Positions 53,887-62,459 of a DNA stretch of 64,000 bases are shown here, piece after piece. The position numbers and the translations under genes were made by a program. Below the pieces are notes generated by a model that was given only the letters and a program-made list of their open reading frames with translations, had not been told where the DNA came from and ran no database searches. Numbering within the stretch: the first letter of the stretch is position 1; each line of letters begins with the position of its first letter. The DNA is from Alkaliphilus hydrothermalis (GTDB taxonomy: Bacteria > Bacillota > Clostridia > Peptostreptococcales > Natronincolaceae). The DNA lies in the NCBI RefSeq assembly GCF_016908555.1, contig NZ_JAFBEE010000016.1, positions 4,163-68,162 on the forward strand. The letters run 5' to 3'.

Positions 53887-55290
53887 ATGAAGAATTATCA
53901 ATTAAGAATGAAAAAAGTTGCTACTGTAGCAACCCTAGCTGTGTTTACATTTACTAGTATGGCTTCAGCCCAAGGAAGTGTGTTTAAGGATTTAGATGCA
54001 ACTTCTTCTTATGCTAAAGATGCTATTGTAGCCTTAGCAGAAAAAAACGTTATCCAAGGGGATAATGGATATTTCAATCCAGCTAAGACAACTAGTAGAG
54101 CAGAAATGATTACAATGATTGTAAGAGCTTTAGGAATCGATACGGAGGATGTGCCAACAGAGGCAACTTTTAAGGATGTACCAGTAGATCACTGGGCCTT
54201 TAAGTATGTAGAGGCAGCCTTTAGAGAAGGAATCGTTGAAGGCGTATCCGAAGACGAATTTGGTAAAGAGTTAGAGACAACGAGAGAACAAATGGCAGCA
54301 ATGTTTGTAAGAGCTTTAGGGGTATCTCCAGAAGATTTATCAACAATGGAGTTTCCTAATATCGAAGCCCTAAAGGATAAAGATCAGATCTCTGCTTGGG
54401 CAATAGGTGAAGTTGAGATTGCCCTATCAGAAGGGCTTATGATGGGAATGGGAGAGAATGAGTTCGCCCCTAAAGGAAGTGCCAAGAGGGAACAAGTAGC
54501 GGTGGTTGTAGATAGATTTATTACTAATGTAGAGAACATCGCACCGGAAGTGCCAGCAGAAGAAACACCAGATGAAGCACCGATTACAGAAGAATTAGTT
54601 CCTTTATACAATGCATTAGTGAAGAGTCAATCAGAATACAAAGGAGAAATTAAAACTAACTTTAACTTTGAAATTATTGATCCAGCTAATGAGGGTTCAT
54701 TCATTATGAATATGGAGGAAACAAAGCAAGTTAATGGAACTAGCATCCACTCAACAGGAAAAATGATTATGGAGATTGATGGAGAAACGATGGAGGAGCC
54801 TATTGAATCCATTACTATAGGTAATAAATTTTATATGAAGGACTTTACTGAAGATCTATGGTTAGAATTAGACTTAGAAGAAGGTATGCAAGAAGAACTA
54901 CAAGTAATCAATGAAGACTTCATGAAGAACTTCAATAGCTTAAATATTGTAAAAGAAGGAGAAGCAGATTTAGAGGGTACTAGTGCTACAAAGTATGTAT
55001 TAACCCTTACAGGTGAAGAAGCTAATGCTTTAATGCCTGCTGATTATACAGAAATCTATACTTTTATGATGGAGGAAGAAGAATCAAATGATGTTGAGTT
55101 TGTATTCGAGTTCTATGTAGATGAAAATGAAGACGTTATTAAAATGAATTATGCATTTGATGCTATCATGGAAATGGAAGGCGAAATATTAGAATTTAAC
55201 ATGTTCTTAGAAATGAACTTCACAAACATTGGTACTGAATACACCATCACAGCTCCAGAAAATACTCATCTTCTAATTATTGAAGAATAA
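53887..55290 (+). CDS. S-layer homology (SLH) domain surface protein
   Basis: 467 aa with signal peptide cut near MASAQG. Three SLH repeats cover about residues 30-215 (VFKDLDATSSYAKDAIVALA, FKDVPVDHWAFKYVEAAF, FPNIEALKDKDQISAWAI), which bind pyruvylated secondary wall polymer. After an acidic Pro-rich linker the C-terminal half (240-465) resembles LppX/LprG-like or DUF6612 proteins (IGNKFYMKDFTEDLWLELDL). GGAGG precedes the ATG. Possibly a surface sensor or carrier; function open. Confidence 0.82.
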   Translation: MKNYQLRMKKVATVATLAVFTFTSMASAQGSVFKDLDATSSYAKDAIVALAEKNVIQGDNGYFNPAKTTSRAEMITMIVRALGIDTEDVPTEATFKDVPVDHWAFKYVEAAFREGIVEGVSEDEFGKELETTREQMAAMFVRALGVSPEDLSTMEFPNIEALKDKDQISAWAIGEVEIALSEGLMMGMGENEFAPKGSAKREQVAVVVDRFITNVENIAPEVPAEETPDEAPITEELVPLYNALVKSQSEYKGEIKTNFNFEIIDPANEGSFIMNMEETKQVNGTSIHSTGKMIMEIDGETMEEPIESITIGNKFYMKDFTEDLWLELDLEEGMQEELQVINEDFMKNFNSLNIVKEGEADLEGTSATKYVLTLTGEEANALMPADYTEIYTFMMEEEESNDVEFVFEFYVDENEDVIKMNYAFDAIMEMEGEILEFNMFLEMNFTNIGTEYTITAPENTHLLIIEE

Positions 55291-55315
55291 TTTGTTTAAT
55301 AATCAATATAGCAGA

Positions 55316-55345
55316 AATCACCCCTATTGGAGGGGGGATTTTATA
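55316..55345 (+). terminator. Terminator between the SLH gene and the NHEJ operon
   Basis: AATC-ACCCC pairs with GGGG-GATT, followed by TTTAT; serves the rightward SLH gene and possibly also the leftward operon. Confidence 0.65.
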
Positions 55346-55378
55346 AAAGCTTAGCGATTGGTTTAAGCCTATTCGGAA

Positions 55379-56314
55379 CTAAAGGCCCTTTGTGGGATTA
55401 AGGGGTAGATTCTTTACAATCTCCATTACCCTTGAAAAATCCTGATCCCCTTTAATGGCTTCAAAATCCTCAAATGGATTACCCTTTGACCCAACTCTTT
55501 CTAGGATACTTTCCATTGGGAATTGGGTGGGCTTTAGGGTGCTATTTAATTCCTCCCAAAATAAAGGGGTGGCAACTAGGGCCTCATCATTACCCCTAAG
55601 GGAATAGGGGCAAATAATTGTCTTACCAGCAGCGTGTTGGAGATAATCGACATATAATCGATTATCTCTTTTTTTCTTCATCCTTTCCGTTGTAAACCAT
55701 TTAGGCTCTTTTGAAGTAAGGTAATTGGCAATGAATTCAGTGAAAATTCGCGTATCATCATAGGTGTAGGTATCCTCAGGCAGAGGGATGTATACCTGTA
55801 TTCCCTTATTACCAGAAGTCTTTACAAAGGAAATTAAGTCTAGCTTGTCAAAGATCTCCTTCATCATGAGGACACCCTCTACCGCCAAATTAAATTCCTT
55901 TCTAGATGGGGGATCAAGATCCATCACGATTTCTGAAGGGTATTGGGAAAGGTTGGTATTAAAGGGTACATGTAAATCAATAGCCCCTTGATTTCCCAGC
56001 CATACAAGGGTAGGAAGGTTATTACAAAGAATATAATCAATATCCTCATGTAGATCAGTCTCAACAAAGCCAGGGGCATAGCTGGGGCAGCTCTTTTGAT
56101 AAAATGGCTCCTGATGAACTCCATTGGGATAACGAATCACCGTAAGATGACGATCGCTAAGAAATGGCAATAGATAGGGGGAAATCTCGATTAAGTATTG
56201 AAGATATTGTAGTTTGGTGATGTTTTTTTTAGGCCATAAAACCTTCGTTGGGTGGGTAATATCCACTGTATGACCTTCTATTATTATTTGATGTCTTTCC
56301 TTTTGCTTTGCCAT
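55379..56314 (-). CDS. NHEJ polymerase (LigD polymerase domain, stand-alone)
   Basis: 311-aa primase-polymerase of the LigD-POL type. The metal-binding motif is VMDLDPPS (about residues 130-137), preceded by YPNGVHQEPFYQKSCP and followed by SGNKGIQVYIPL; the final YSLRGNDEALVATPLFWEEL block is typical. It fills gaps and adds ribonucleotides at broken ends. In many bacteria this domain is fused to ligase; here it is a separate protein, the last gene of the Ku-ligase-polymerase operon, 12 bases after the ligase stop. Confidence 0.9.
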   Translation of the reverse strand: MAKQKERHQIIIEGHTVDITHPTKVLWPKKNITKLQYLQYLIEISPYLLPFLSDRHLTVIRYPNGVHQEPFYQKSCPSYAPGFVETDLHEDIDYILCNNLPTLVWLGNQGAIDLHVPFNTNLSQYPSEIVMDLDPPSRKEFNLAVEGVLMMKEIFDKLDLISFVKTSGNKGIQVYIPLPEDTYTYDDTRIFTEFIANYLTSKEPKWFTTERMKKKRDNRLYVDYLQHAAGKTIICPYSLRGNDEALVATPLFWEELNSTLKPTQFPMESILERVGSKGNPFEDFEAIKGDQDFSRVMEIVKNLPLNPTKGL

Positions 56315-56326
56315 GATTTCCTCCTA

Positions 56327-57166
56327 TCACAAAATAAAATCAACAAATATGGGGGAACGCAAAATCCCCTTTGACGTAAAGCCACGGCCCTTTACTTGAC
56401 ATCTTAGAAGAGGCTCTAGATGGATGTACTCCCAATCCTCACCAGTTTTTATTCCTCTAGCAATTTTGAAAAATGCCTCCCGATGTACAGGGGACATGCC
56501 AGATAAAACAAGACCAAGGGGCCTCAGGTCAAGGTGACAACAGAGGAGAGCATTATCTTTTTTTCGATAACCAGTAATGACAGCCTCTGCCTCAAGCCAA
56601 TTAATCATCTTCAACCATTGGGATGAACGTTTTCCAACATATTTAGAAGCCTTTTGTTTTGCTACGATACCCTCCAGTTTCTTATCTTGAATCTCACTAA
56701 ACAGTTCTTCTCCTTTGGTATCAACAAAGGAAACCCTGTGGATATATTTTTGCTCTACCAATACATTATTTAGAATAGACTTTCGTTCCAATAAAGGAAG
56801 ATTTCTCAAGTCCTTTCCTTCATGATGCAAAATATCAAAAACCATATAGGTAGCAGGGAGGGATGCAGCATACACAAAAATCTTCTCTTCCTTCTTCATA
56901 AAAAAACGTTTTTTGATACCATCAAAGTCATCTTTGCCATCTTCATTAAACACCACCATCTCCCCATCGAGGATGGTATTGGGAGGGGGTTGAATCAAAA
57001 GCTCAGGAAATTGCTTTGTAACAATTCCACGATTCCTCGTATAAAGAATAGGCTTGTCCACATTGGAGTAAAGAATGCGAATGCCATCATACTTCGTCTC
57101 AAATATATGATTAGGGGAAGAAAACACAGATTTACTAGTCCCCAATAGCATTGGCTGATAAAACAT
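56327..57166 (-). CDS. ATP-dependent DNA ligase of the NHEJ system
   Basis: 279 aa with the adenylated lysine in ETKYDGIRI (K25), motif III LDGEMVVF, motif IIIa TYMVFDILH and motif IV LEGIVAK, motif V SQWLKMI, then an OB domain. It lacks the polymerase and 3'-phosphoesterase domains of LigD, so the activities are spread over separate proteins. It begins 3 bases after the Ku stop codon, which implies coupled translation. Confidence 0.9.
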   Translation of the reverse strand: MFYQPMLLGTSKSVFSSPNHIFETKYDGIRILYSNVDKPILYTRNRGIVTKQFPELLIQPPPNTILDGEMVVFNEDGKDDFDGIKKRFFMKKEEKIFVYAASLPATYMVFDILHHEGKDLRNLPLLERKSILNNVLVEQKYIHRVSFVDTKGEELFSEIQDKKLEGIVAKQKASKYVGKRSSQWLKMINWLEAEAVITGYRKKDNALLCCHLDLRPLGLVLSGMSPVHREAFFKIARGIKTGEDWEYIHLEPLLRCQVKGRGFTSKGILRSPIFVDFIL

Positions 57167-57169
57167 CGA

Positions 57170-58027
57170 TTAAGCCTTCTTTCTTTCGGCAGCCGTAGTC
57201 TTTTTAGTAGCAGGGGTTTTCTTACCGGAAGAAGCTTTTTTGTTGGTGGTAGTTTTCTTGGGCTTTGTCTTTTTAATACTTTCTTCTAAAGCCTTCATTA
57301 AGTCTACAACATTATCAGCTGCTGGTTTTGCTTCAATACCCTTTTCATTAGACATTTTTTCTTGAATTAAATCCATTAAAGCAGTTCGATAATCGTCCGT
57401 ATATTTTTCAGGCTCAAAAACCTCCGTCAATTGATCAATTAATAGGGCTGCGGTGTCCAGTTCCTTTTTGGAAAGGTCAGTTGTTTCAGGGATATTAGGA
57501 ACTTCTTCGATAGCCCGTACTTCATCAGGAAAATGGAGGGTTTCTACAATGAGGGCTTTATTATAGGGACGGATCACCGCCAGCTTCTCCTTAGAACGAA
57601 TCATAATTTTTGCAAGTCCAATCTTTCCAGAGTCGGCGAGGGAATGTCTTAAAAGGGAATAGGCTTTACCACCCCCATCACCAGGGCTTAAATAATAGGA
57701 ACGGTCAAAGTATATGGGGTCGATTTCGTCTAATTTTACAAAGTTAATAATGTCTACTGCCTTAGCTTCTTGATCCTTCTTAAGCTTTTCTAGTTCCTCG
57801 TCATCAAGGATTATGTATTTATCAGGAGCATATTCATATGCCATCACAATATCATCTTGAGTTACTTCTTCACCACAATTTTCACAAATTTTTTTATATC
57901 TTATGGGGGTTTTACATTTTTTATGGAGTTGTCTGAGTTTAATATCTCGATCTTCTGTGGCTGAATGAAGTTTTACAGGAATATTTACTAAACCAAAGCT
58001 AATACTGCCCTTCCAGACTGTATGCAT
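57170..58027 (-). CDS. ku: Ku DNA end-binding protein
   Basis: 285 aa homodimeric ring protein that threads onto DNA ends and recruits the ligase. Typical start HTVWKGSISFGLVNIPVKL and blocks CKTPIRYKKICENCGEEV, YYLSPGDGGGKAYSLLRHSL and ALIVETLHFPDEVR are present; the C-terminal tail is very Lys/Thr-rich (KKTTTNKKASSGKK), a DNA-binding extension. The ATG at 58027 has GAGGTG six bases ahead. First gene of the operon. In spore formers such operons protect against breaks during germination. Confidence 0.94.
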   Translation of the reverse strand: MHTVWKGSISFGLVNIPVKLHSATEDRDIKLRQLHKKCKTPIRYKKICENCGEEVTQDDIVMAYEYAPDKYIILDDEELEKLKKDQEAKAVDIINFVKLDEIDPIYFDRSYYLSPGDGGGKAYSLLRHSLADSGKIGLAKIMIRSKEKLAVIRPYNKALIVETLHFPDEVRAIEEVPNIPETTDLSKKELDTAALLIDQLTEVFEPEKYTDDYRTALMDLIQEKMSNEKGIEAKPAADNVVDLMKALEESIKKTKPKKTTTNKKASSGKKTPATKKTTAAERKKA

Positions 58028-58235
58028 AGTCAACACCTCGCAATAGATTTTATGAGTAGTTTTTGTATTTTTAGAGATTTAATTCATAGACAGTGAGAGA
58101 TAGAAAAGAGGTTTATTGACTGTAATACGGATATGATGATACTATTTAATAAGAAAAATTTATATTTTTGAAATTTTTTTAAATTGATTATCAAAAATCA
58201 TAAGCGCATGCATTCAAAATGAAAGGGGTAATGGC

Positions 58236-58769
58236 ATGTTAGAAATACTGATGCGAAGAAGGAGTATTCGAGTGTTTGAGGATAGGAAGGTACAGGGGGA
58301 TATGATTGACGGACTCGTAAAGTCAGCCCTATTGGCTCCTACATCTAAAAATAATAGACCTTGGAAGTTTATTGTGGTGGAGGATCAAGCAATACTGGAA
58401 AAACTGGCGGAGGCAAAACCCCACGGAGCTACTTTTCTAAAAAATGCACCTTTAGGAATTGTGGTATTGGCAGACCCAGCAAAGAGTGATGTTTGGGTGG
58501 AGGATACCTCCATTGCCACGATTCTGGTACAGATGGCAGCAGAAGCTATGGGGCTAGGTTCCTGTTGGATTCAAATTAGAGAAAGACAACATAGCAATGA
58601 AATGTCTGCAGAGGAATACATCCAAAAGCTCATGGATATTCCTTCTAGCATCAAAGTGGAGGCAATCATAGCAATTGGTCACCCAAAGGAGACAAAAAAA
58701 CCTATAAGTGATGAAGAACTACAGTTTGAGAAGGTTTATAGAGATCAATATGGAAAATTTTATAAATAA
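58236..58769 (+). CDS. Nitroreductase family protein
   Basis: FMN-dependent oxidoreductase of 177 aa. The start MRRRSIRVFEDRKV and SALLAPTSKNNRPWKFIVVED carry the FMN-binding Arg/Ser residues; VQMAAEAMGLGSCWIQI and AIIAIGHPKETKKP are the other family blocks. AAAGGGG lies before the ATG. The substrate is not defined; it is not in the same unit as the divergent ku operon. Confidence 0.9.
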   Translation: MLEILMRRRSIRVFEDRKVQGDMIDGLVKSALLAPTSKNNRPWKFIVVEDQAILEKLAEAKPHGATFLKNAPLGIVVLADPAKSDVWVEDTSIATILVQMAAEAMGLGSCWIQIRERQHSNEMSAEEYIQKLMDIPSSIKVEAIIAIGHPKETKKPISDEELQFEKVYRDQYGKFYK

Positions 58770-58786
58770 TACCAGGAGTAATTATT

Positions 58787-58843
58787 AAAACCAGCAATCC
58801 TACGTATTATCTTTGTGCATACGTAGTGGTGCTGGTTTTGTAG
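58787..58843 (+). terminator. Bidirectional terminator
   Basis: AAAACCAGCA pairs with TGCTGGTTTT with an inner CTACGTAT/ATACGTAG stem; A-run on one side, T-run on the other, between convergent genes. Confidence 0.85.
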
Positions 58844-58865
58844 CTTCAATACTTATAACTATAGA

Positions 58866-59327
58866 TTACAGAACTACTGATTTTAACTCTGATAAGAAGT
58901 ATTCCTTATTCTCTATTTCGGGAATATCCTCAGCTGCCCTAGTGGCTAATTCCACATACTCCTGCATTGATTGAGGGTCATTCATAATCATGTAGGCTCT
59001 TGCAACGGCTTCATAGCCAAAGGCTAAATCAAAGTCACCAATGTTATTGCTTTGGCACAGTTCTAAAGAAAGTTTTCCATGATAAAGGGCACCTTCAGCC
59101 ATTCCAACTAAAGCATAAACCCTAGAAATCTGCCACTCTCCTCTGGCAAATTCAAGGGGAGTACCTACTTGTCGCCAATGAAAACAAGACGCATGGGCAG
59201 TATGAATCATCATGGCATCATCTTCCTTTGTTCTATCTTTCTTATCAATGAAATTCCAAGTTTCATTAAAATTATTAATGGCCTGTTTTTTATGCCACTC
59301 CTGTAATGTTAGATTGCTATCACACAT
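58866..59327 (-). CDS. Hypothetical helical-repeat protein (153 aa)
   Basis: All-helical, TPR-like protein: DDAMMIHTAHASCFHWRQVG, FARGEWQISRVYALVGMAEG, FDLAFGYEAVARAYMIMNDP. The HTAHASxxHW motif is conserved in a family of uncharacterised proteins seen in many bacteria. No catalytic residues can be assigned. Start behind GGGAGG on the minus strand. The gap 59328-59684 beyond it has no recognisable features. Confidence 0.6.
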   Translation of the reverse strand: MCDSNLTLQEWHKKQAINNFNETWNFIDKKDRTKEDDAMMIHTAHASCFHWRQVGTPLEFARGEWQISRVYALVGMAEGALYHGKLSLELCQSNNIGDFDLAFGYEAVARAYMIMNDPQSMQEYVELATRAAEDIPEIENKEYFLSELKSVVL

Positions 59328-59684
59328 TTCTAAATCCTCCCTTTTCTTAAGTATTAATTACAGTCAAATGTGAAAATTTATGTAACTTTTATATGAACAA
59401 TTATAACATTCTGACAATCTAATATAAAGGGACATGGGGGGACATACTTGCACCGTTGACTTAAGTTTTGAAATATGAAAAAATAAAATCATTAAAACAA
59501 TAAAATTATCATTAAAACAATGTAAAACCAGTGAATAGGTATTCAAATATCATTGAACTTATGACAATTACTAAAAGGAGCTACTATTAAATGATATGGT
59601 AGATATCTATATAATTTTATAAAATATAATCCTTTATAGTAAAAATTGTTGATTAGAATTAGTGATTAGAAAGTGGGGGCGAAT

Positions 59685-60947
59685 GTGAAGACAGATCAAC
59701 TTATTGCAATTGACGTTTATTTCATAAATAATAGAATTAAAGAATTGGATTTAAAGAGAAGTTGGTTAGCAAAAAAACTAGCAGTTGATCCAAAGACAAT
59801 CACCCGTTGGTGCAATGGAAAAGTGAAGCGGATGACTAAGACAAATGCTGTAAAATTAGCCGAGTGTTTAGAATGTAGCCTCGATGATATAACCGATAAA
59901 AACGATATTCATTTTTTAGGAACGAATGCAGACAAGGAGGAAACCATAGAGGATATTATTTCTCAAGATTTACTATTGCTCCTATCCCCCACAGGAAATT
60001 GGAGTCTCTTGGAGAAAATCATTAAGTCCTCCATCAGCCCAAATCTTAAAAAAGATGATATAGGAAAACTATATAACTGGCTTTCCATCACAAGATGGAG
60101 AATGGGGGATTATGAGGCTGGGTTAATTTTTGCAGAAAAAGCAAAGGAAATAGGAAGGGAAATAAAGGACAAGTCAGTATATACAAAGGCACTATTTAAT
60201 ATAGGCACCATTTATTCCATGACTGGAAGGATTGCCCTTGCCTTGGAAACTTTGCAGGAATGTTTAAAGAAGAAGAATAACTTTACTAAAATAAGTGACG
60301 TAGCCTCCCTGTACACCAACCTTTCAATGGTCTATCGGGATTTTGGAGCATTTGAAGAAAGTCTACACTATCAGAAAGAAGCGATTAAGTTATTTGAAAA
60401 TAAAAATTTTAACTTGGCCATCGCCTACCATTGTTTGGGATATATATATACGGAAATGTTCCAGTTAGACCAAGCTACGGAAAACTATGAAAAAGCCATG
60501 ATGTGTGCAGAAAAGTCCAATTATGAAAATGGAAAAATCTTAATTTCAATCTATAAACTAGACGTATTATCATTAAGTAATCAATTGAGTAACGTAAATG
60601 AAGATATGTTGACTAATATAAATGAATTTCTACAGGGGGACTTTAAAGATCCCTATTGCTATGAATGTATTGCCAGATATTATAGGAAAAAAAGTAATTT
60701 AGAAAAAGCATGGGAGGTATTTGAAATAGGGGAACATAAGGCCGAAAATAATCCCATAGGTCATGGGGCTTTATTCCATGAGGCAGCCAGAATTGCACTG
60801 GTGGAGAAGGATTTTGAAAAAGAAAGATACTATAGGCAATTAGGCAATGAAATCTATGAAAAGTTAGGGATTAATAAAAGAATCTGTAAAGAAGTAATTA
60901 TGGAATATGGAAAACAAGAAAAGTTATGTTATGATGTTATAGATTAA
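59685..60947 (+). CDS. XRE-type HTH protein with TPR repeats
   Basis: 420 aa. Residues 10-65 form a lambda-repressor-like HTH (DLKRSWLAKKLAVDPKTITR, then KLAECLECSLDDI); from about 130 to 400 there are seven or so TPR units (SLLEKIIKSSISP..., ALFNIGTIYSMTGRIALALE, YTNLSMVYRDFGAFEESLHY). Similar proteins act as peptide-responsive or starvation regulators. The GTG at 59685 is placed behind GGGGGCG; an in-frame GTG lies 12 bases earlier. It is upstream of hgcA by 136 bases in the same direction. Confidence 0.75.
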   Translation: MKTDQLIAIDVYFINNRIKELDLKRSWLAKKLAVDPKTITRWCNGKVKRMTKTNAVKLAECLECSLDDITDKNDIHFLGTNADKEETIEDIISQDLLLLLSPTGNWSLLEKIIKSSISPNLKKDDIGKLYNWLSITRWRMGDYEAGLIFAEKAKEIGREIKDKSVYTKALFNIGTIYSMTGRIALALETLQECLKKKNNFTKISDVASLYTNLSMVYRDFGAFEESLHYQKEAIKLFENKNFNLAIAYHCLGYIYTEMFQLDQATENYEKAMMCAEKSNYENGKILISIYKLDVLSLSNQLSNVNEDMLTNINEFLQGDFKDPYCYECIARYYRKKSNLEKAWEVFEIGEHKAENNPIGHGALFHEAARIALVEKDFEKERYYRQLGNEIYEKLGINKRICKEVIMEYGKQEKLCYDVID

Positions 60948-61011
60948 TAGACGAAGAAATTATACAACAATAGTTTAAAAAATAATAAAGTATGGAGGGG
61001 GAAAAGTGGAG

Positions 61012-61083
61012 ATGAAAGCTGTGGAAAAACAACCCTGTTGAGTTGTTGAAACTCCAAATTCTTCTAGTTTAGAGGAAAGAATT
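61012..61083 (+). other. Candidate N-terminal extension of HgcA through a UGA codon
   Basis: GGAGGGGG (60994-61001) is followed by an ATG at 61012 and a frame MKAVEKQPC-UGA-VVETPNSSSLEERI that continues directly into HgcA at 61084. The UGA (61039-61041) follows a Cys codon. If read as selenocysteine, HgcA gains 24 residues with a Cys-Sec pair. If not, this is a nine-residue upstream peptide. Confidence 0.5.
61059..61077 (+). promoter_or_regulatory. SECIS-like hairpin behind the UGA in front of hgcA
   Basis: TTCTTCTA-GTT-TAGAGGAA forms an 8-bp stem (one G-T pair) with a 3-base loop starting with G, 25 bases after the UGA, within the usual bacterial SECIS range. Confidence 0.5.
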
Positions 61084-62163
61084 ATGAAGAAATTTAATGC
61101 CTATGATGGGGAGACAGTGGAAGAGGAAAAAATAGCCCCTTTAGTTGAGGGGGTAATCTCTACCCCAATAGGTGAAATCAAAAGATTAAGAACTGAACTA
61201 AATAGACGGGATACCCTAGGGACAATAGCTGTGAGAATTGGAATCGGAAGGGATTATTACAGAGTCCCAACAGGGATCTATGCCGTAGGAAACCCCACTG
61301 AGGATGCTCTGGTCTTAGTCACTGCCAATTACAAGCTTACCCTTGATCATGTCAGAAGAGAGCTAGAAGGATTGAATATGTGGATACTGGTTATTGACAC
61401 AAAGGGGGTAAATGTCTGGTGTGCCGCAGGTAAGGGAACATTTTCTACAGAGGAAATTATTTATCAAATCAAAAAATGTCAGTTGGAAAAATTGGTGAAA
61501 CATCGACAGGTGATCTTACCCCAGCTGGGGGCTCCAGGGGTAGAGGCCCATCAGTTAAAGAATTATACAGGATTTAGAGGGGTTTATGGACCTGTTAGGG
61601 CATCGGACATCAGGGTATTTTTAGAAAATAATCAAGTGGCATCTAAAGAGATGAGAAGGGTGACCTTCACAGTAAAGGAACGATTGGCAGTTTCTGTCCT
61701 AGAGGTTGCCAGCTATATTAAATATGTATCTATAATGTATATATTATTTTTCTTACTGGCCTTAATAGGAGGACAAAAAATAATCCATTCTTTTATTACT
61801 GCATTTTATAACACCCTACCCTACGGTGGGGCATTGGTGACAGGGGCTTTTTTAACTCCCCTATTATTACCCTATATTCCCTTTAGGATGTTTTCCGTAA
61901 AGGGAATGGTATTGGGGTTAATCCTTAGTAATGTTGTCCTACGGTATCCTCTAGTTTTCCATTATGTAATAGATTGGCCAACTCTACTGGGTCATGGAAT
62001 TGCCTTAACAACCATTTCAGCCTATCTGGGACTGAATTTTACAGGATCATCCACTTATACATCCTATTCAGGTGTACATAAGGAAACAATTCGAGTAATC
62101 CCCTTAATGGTGGTGGCTTCAATTATTGCCACTGTTCTAATCGTGTTGGGAAGCTTGTTCTAG
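61084..62163 (+). CDS. hgcA: Mercury methylation corrinoid protein HgcA
   Basis: Membrane-bound corrinoid protein that transfers a methyl group to Hg(II). The hallmark cap-helix NVWCAAGKGTF is at residues 110-120, with the cobalt-ligating Cys113; QLGAPGVEAHQLK, GFRGVYGPVRASDI and EMRRVTF are further HgcA blocks. The last 140 residues hold five membrane helices. 359 aa from this ATG, which has AGAGGAAAG nearby; a better ribosome binding site lies 90 bases upstream (see the separate entry). HgcB follows with a GTG overlap or 14 bases from the ATG. The native substrate of the pair is unknown. Confidence 0.95.
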   Translation: MKKFNAYDGETVEEEKIAPLVEGVISTPIGEIKRLRTELNRRDTLGTIAVRIGIGRDYYRVPTGIYAVGNPTEDALVLVTANYKLTLDHVRRELEGLNMWILVIDTKGVNVWCAAGKGTFSTEEIIYQIKKCQLEKLVKHRQVILPQLGAPGVEAHQLKNYTGFRGVYGPVRASDIRVFLENNQVASKEMRRVTFTVKERLAVSVLEVASYIKYVSIMYILFFLLALIGGQKIIHSFITAFYNTLPYGGALVTGAFLTPLLLPYIPFRMFSVKGMVLGLILSNVVLRYPLVFHYVIDWPTLLGHGIALTTISAYLGLNFTGSSTYTSYSGVHKETIRVIPLMVVASIIATVLIVLGSLF

Positions 62164-62177
62164 TGGGAGGGTTGAAG

Positions 62178-62435
62178 ATGAACTATCTAAAAAATGTAGC
62201 AGCAATTAGATTAGACCAAGACAAATGTATTGGCTGTGGCATATGTCTTGAGGTCTGTCCCCATGGGGTCTTTGAAATGCTGCAAGGAAAAGCCAACTTC
62301 CATGATAAGGATCTTTGCATAGAATGTGGGGCATGTGATCGTAACTGCCCAGTAAAGGCGATAGAGGTGAAGTCGGGGGTTGGGTGAGCTTATGCGATCC
62401 TTAAGGGATGGCTTACTGGTAGTAGGCCTTGTTAA
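62178..62435 (+). CDS. hgcB: HgcB ferredoxin, UGA at the conserved cysteine (predicted selenocysteine)
   Basis: 85 aa if UGA is read. Two [4Fe-4S] motifs: C17-x2-C20-x2-C23-x3-C27 (CIGCGICLEVCP) and C47-x2-C50-x2-C53-x3-C57, with the HgcB signature CIECGACDRNCP. HgcB proteins continue GVGCA...; here the codon after SGVG is UGA (62385-62387), followed in frame by AYAILKGWLTGSRPC and TAA, which resembles the family's tail including a C-terminal Cys. The conserved Cys is reported to matter for methylation. A strong hairpin follows (62410-62428). ATG follows GGGAGG. HgcB supplies electrons or Hg to HgcA. Confidence 0.85.
62410..62428 (+). promoter_or_regulatory. SECIS-like hairpin in hgcB
   Basis: GGCTTAC-TGGTA-GTAGGCC: 7-bp stem (one T-G pair), 5-base loop with G in position 2 and a GGT as in the E. 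coli SECIS loop; the loop begins 30 bases after the UGA. Confidence 0.65.
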
Positions 62436-62459
62436 TGATAGAGAGGAAAGATATAAACT

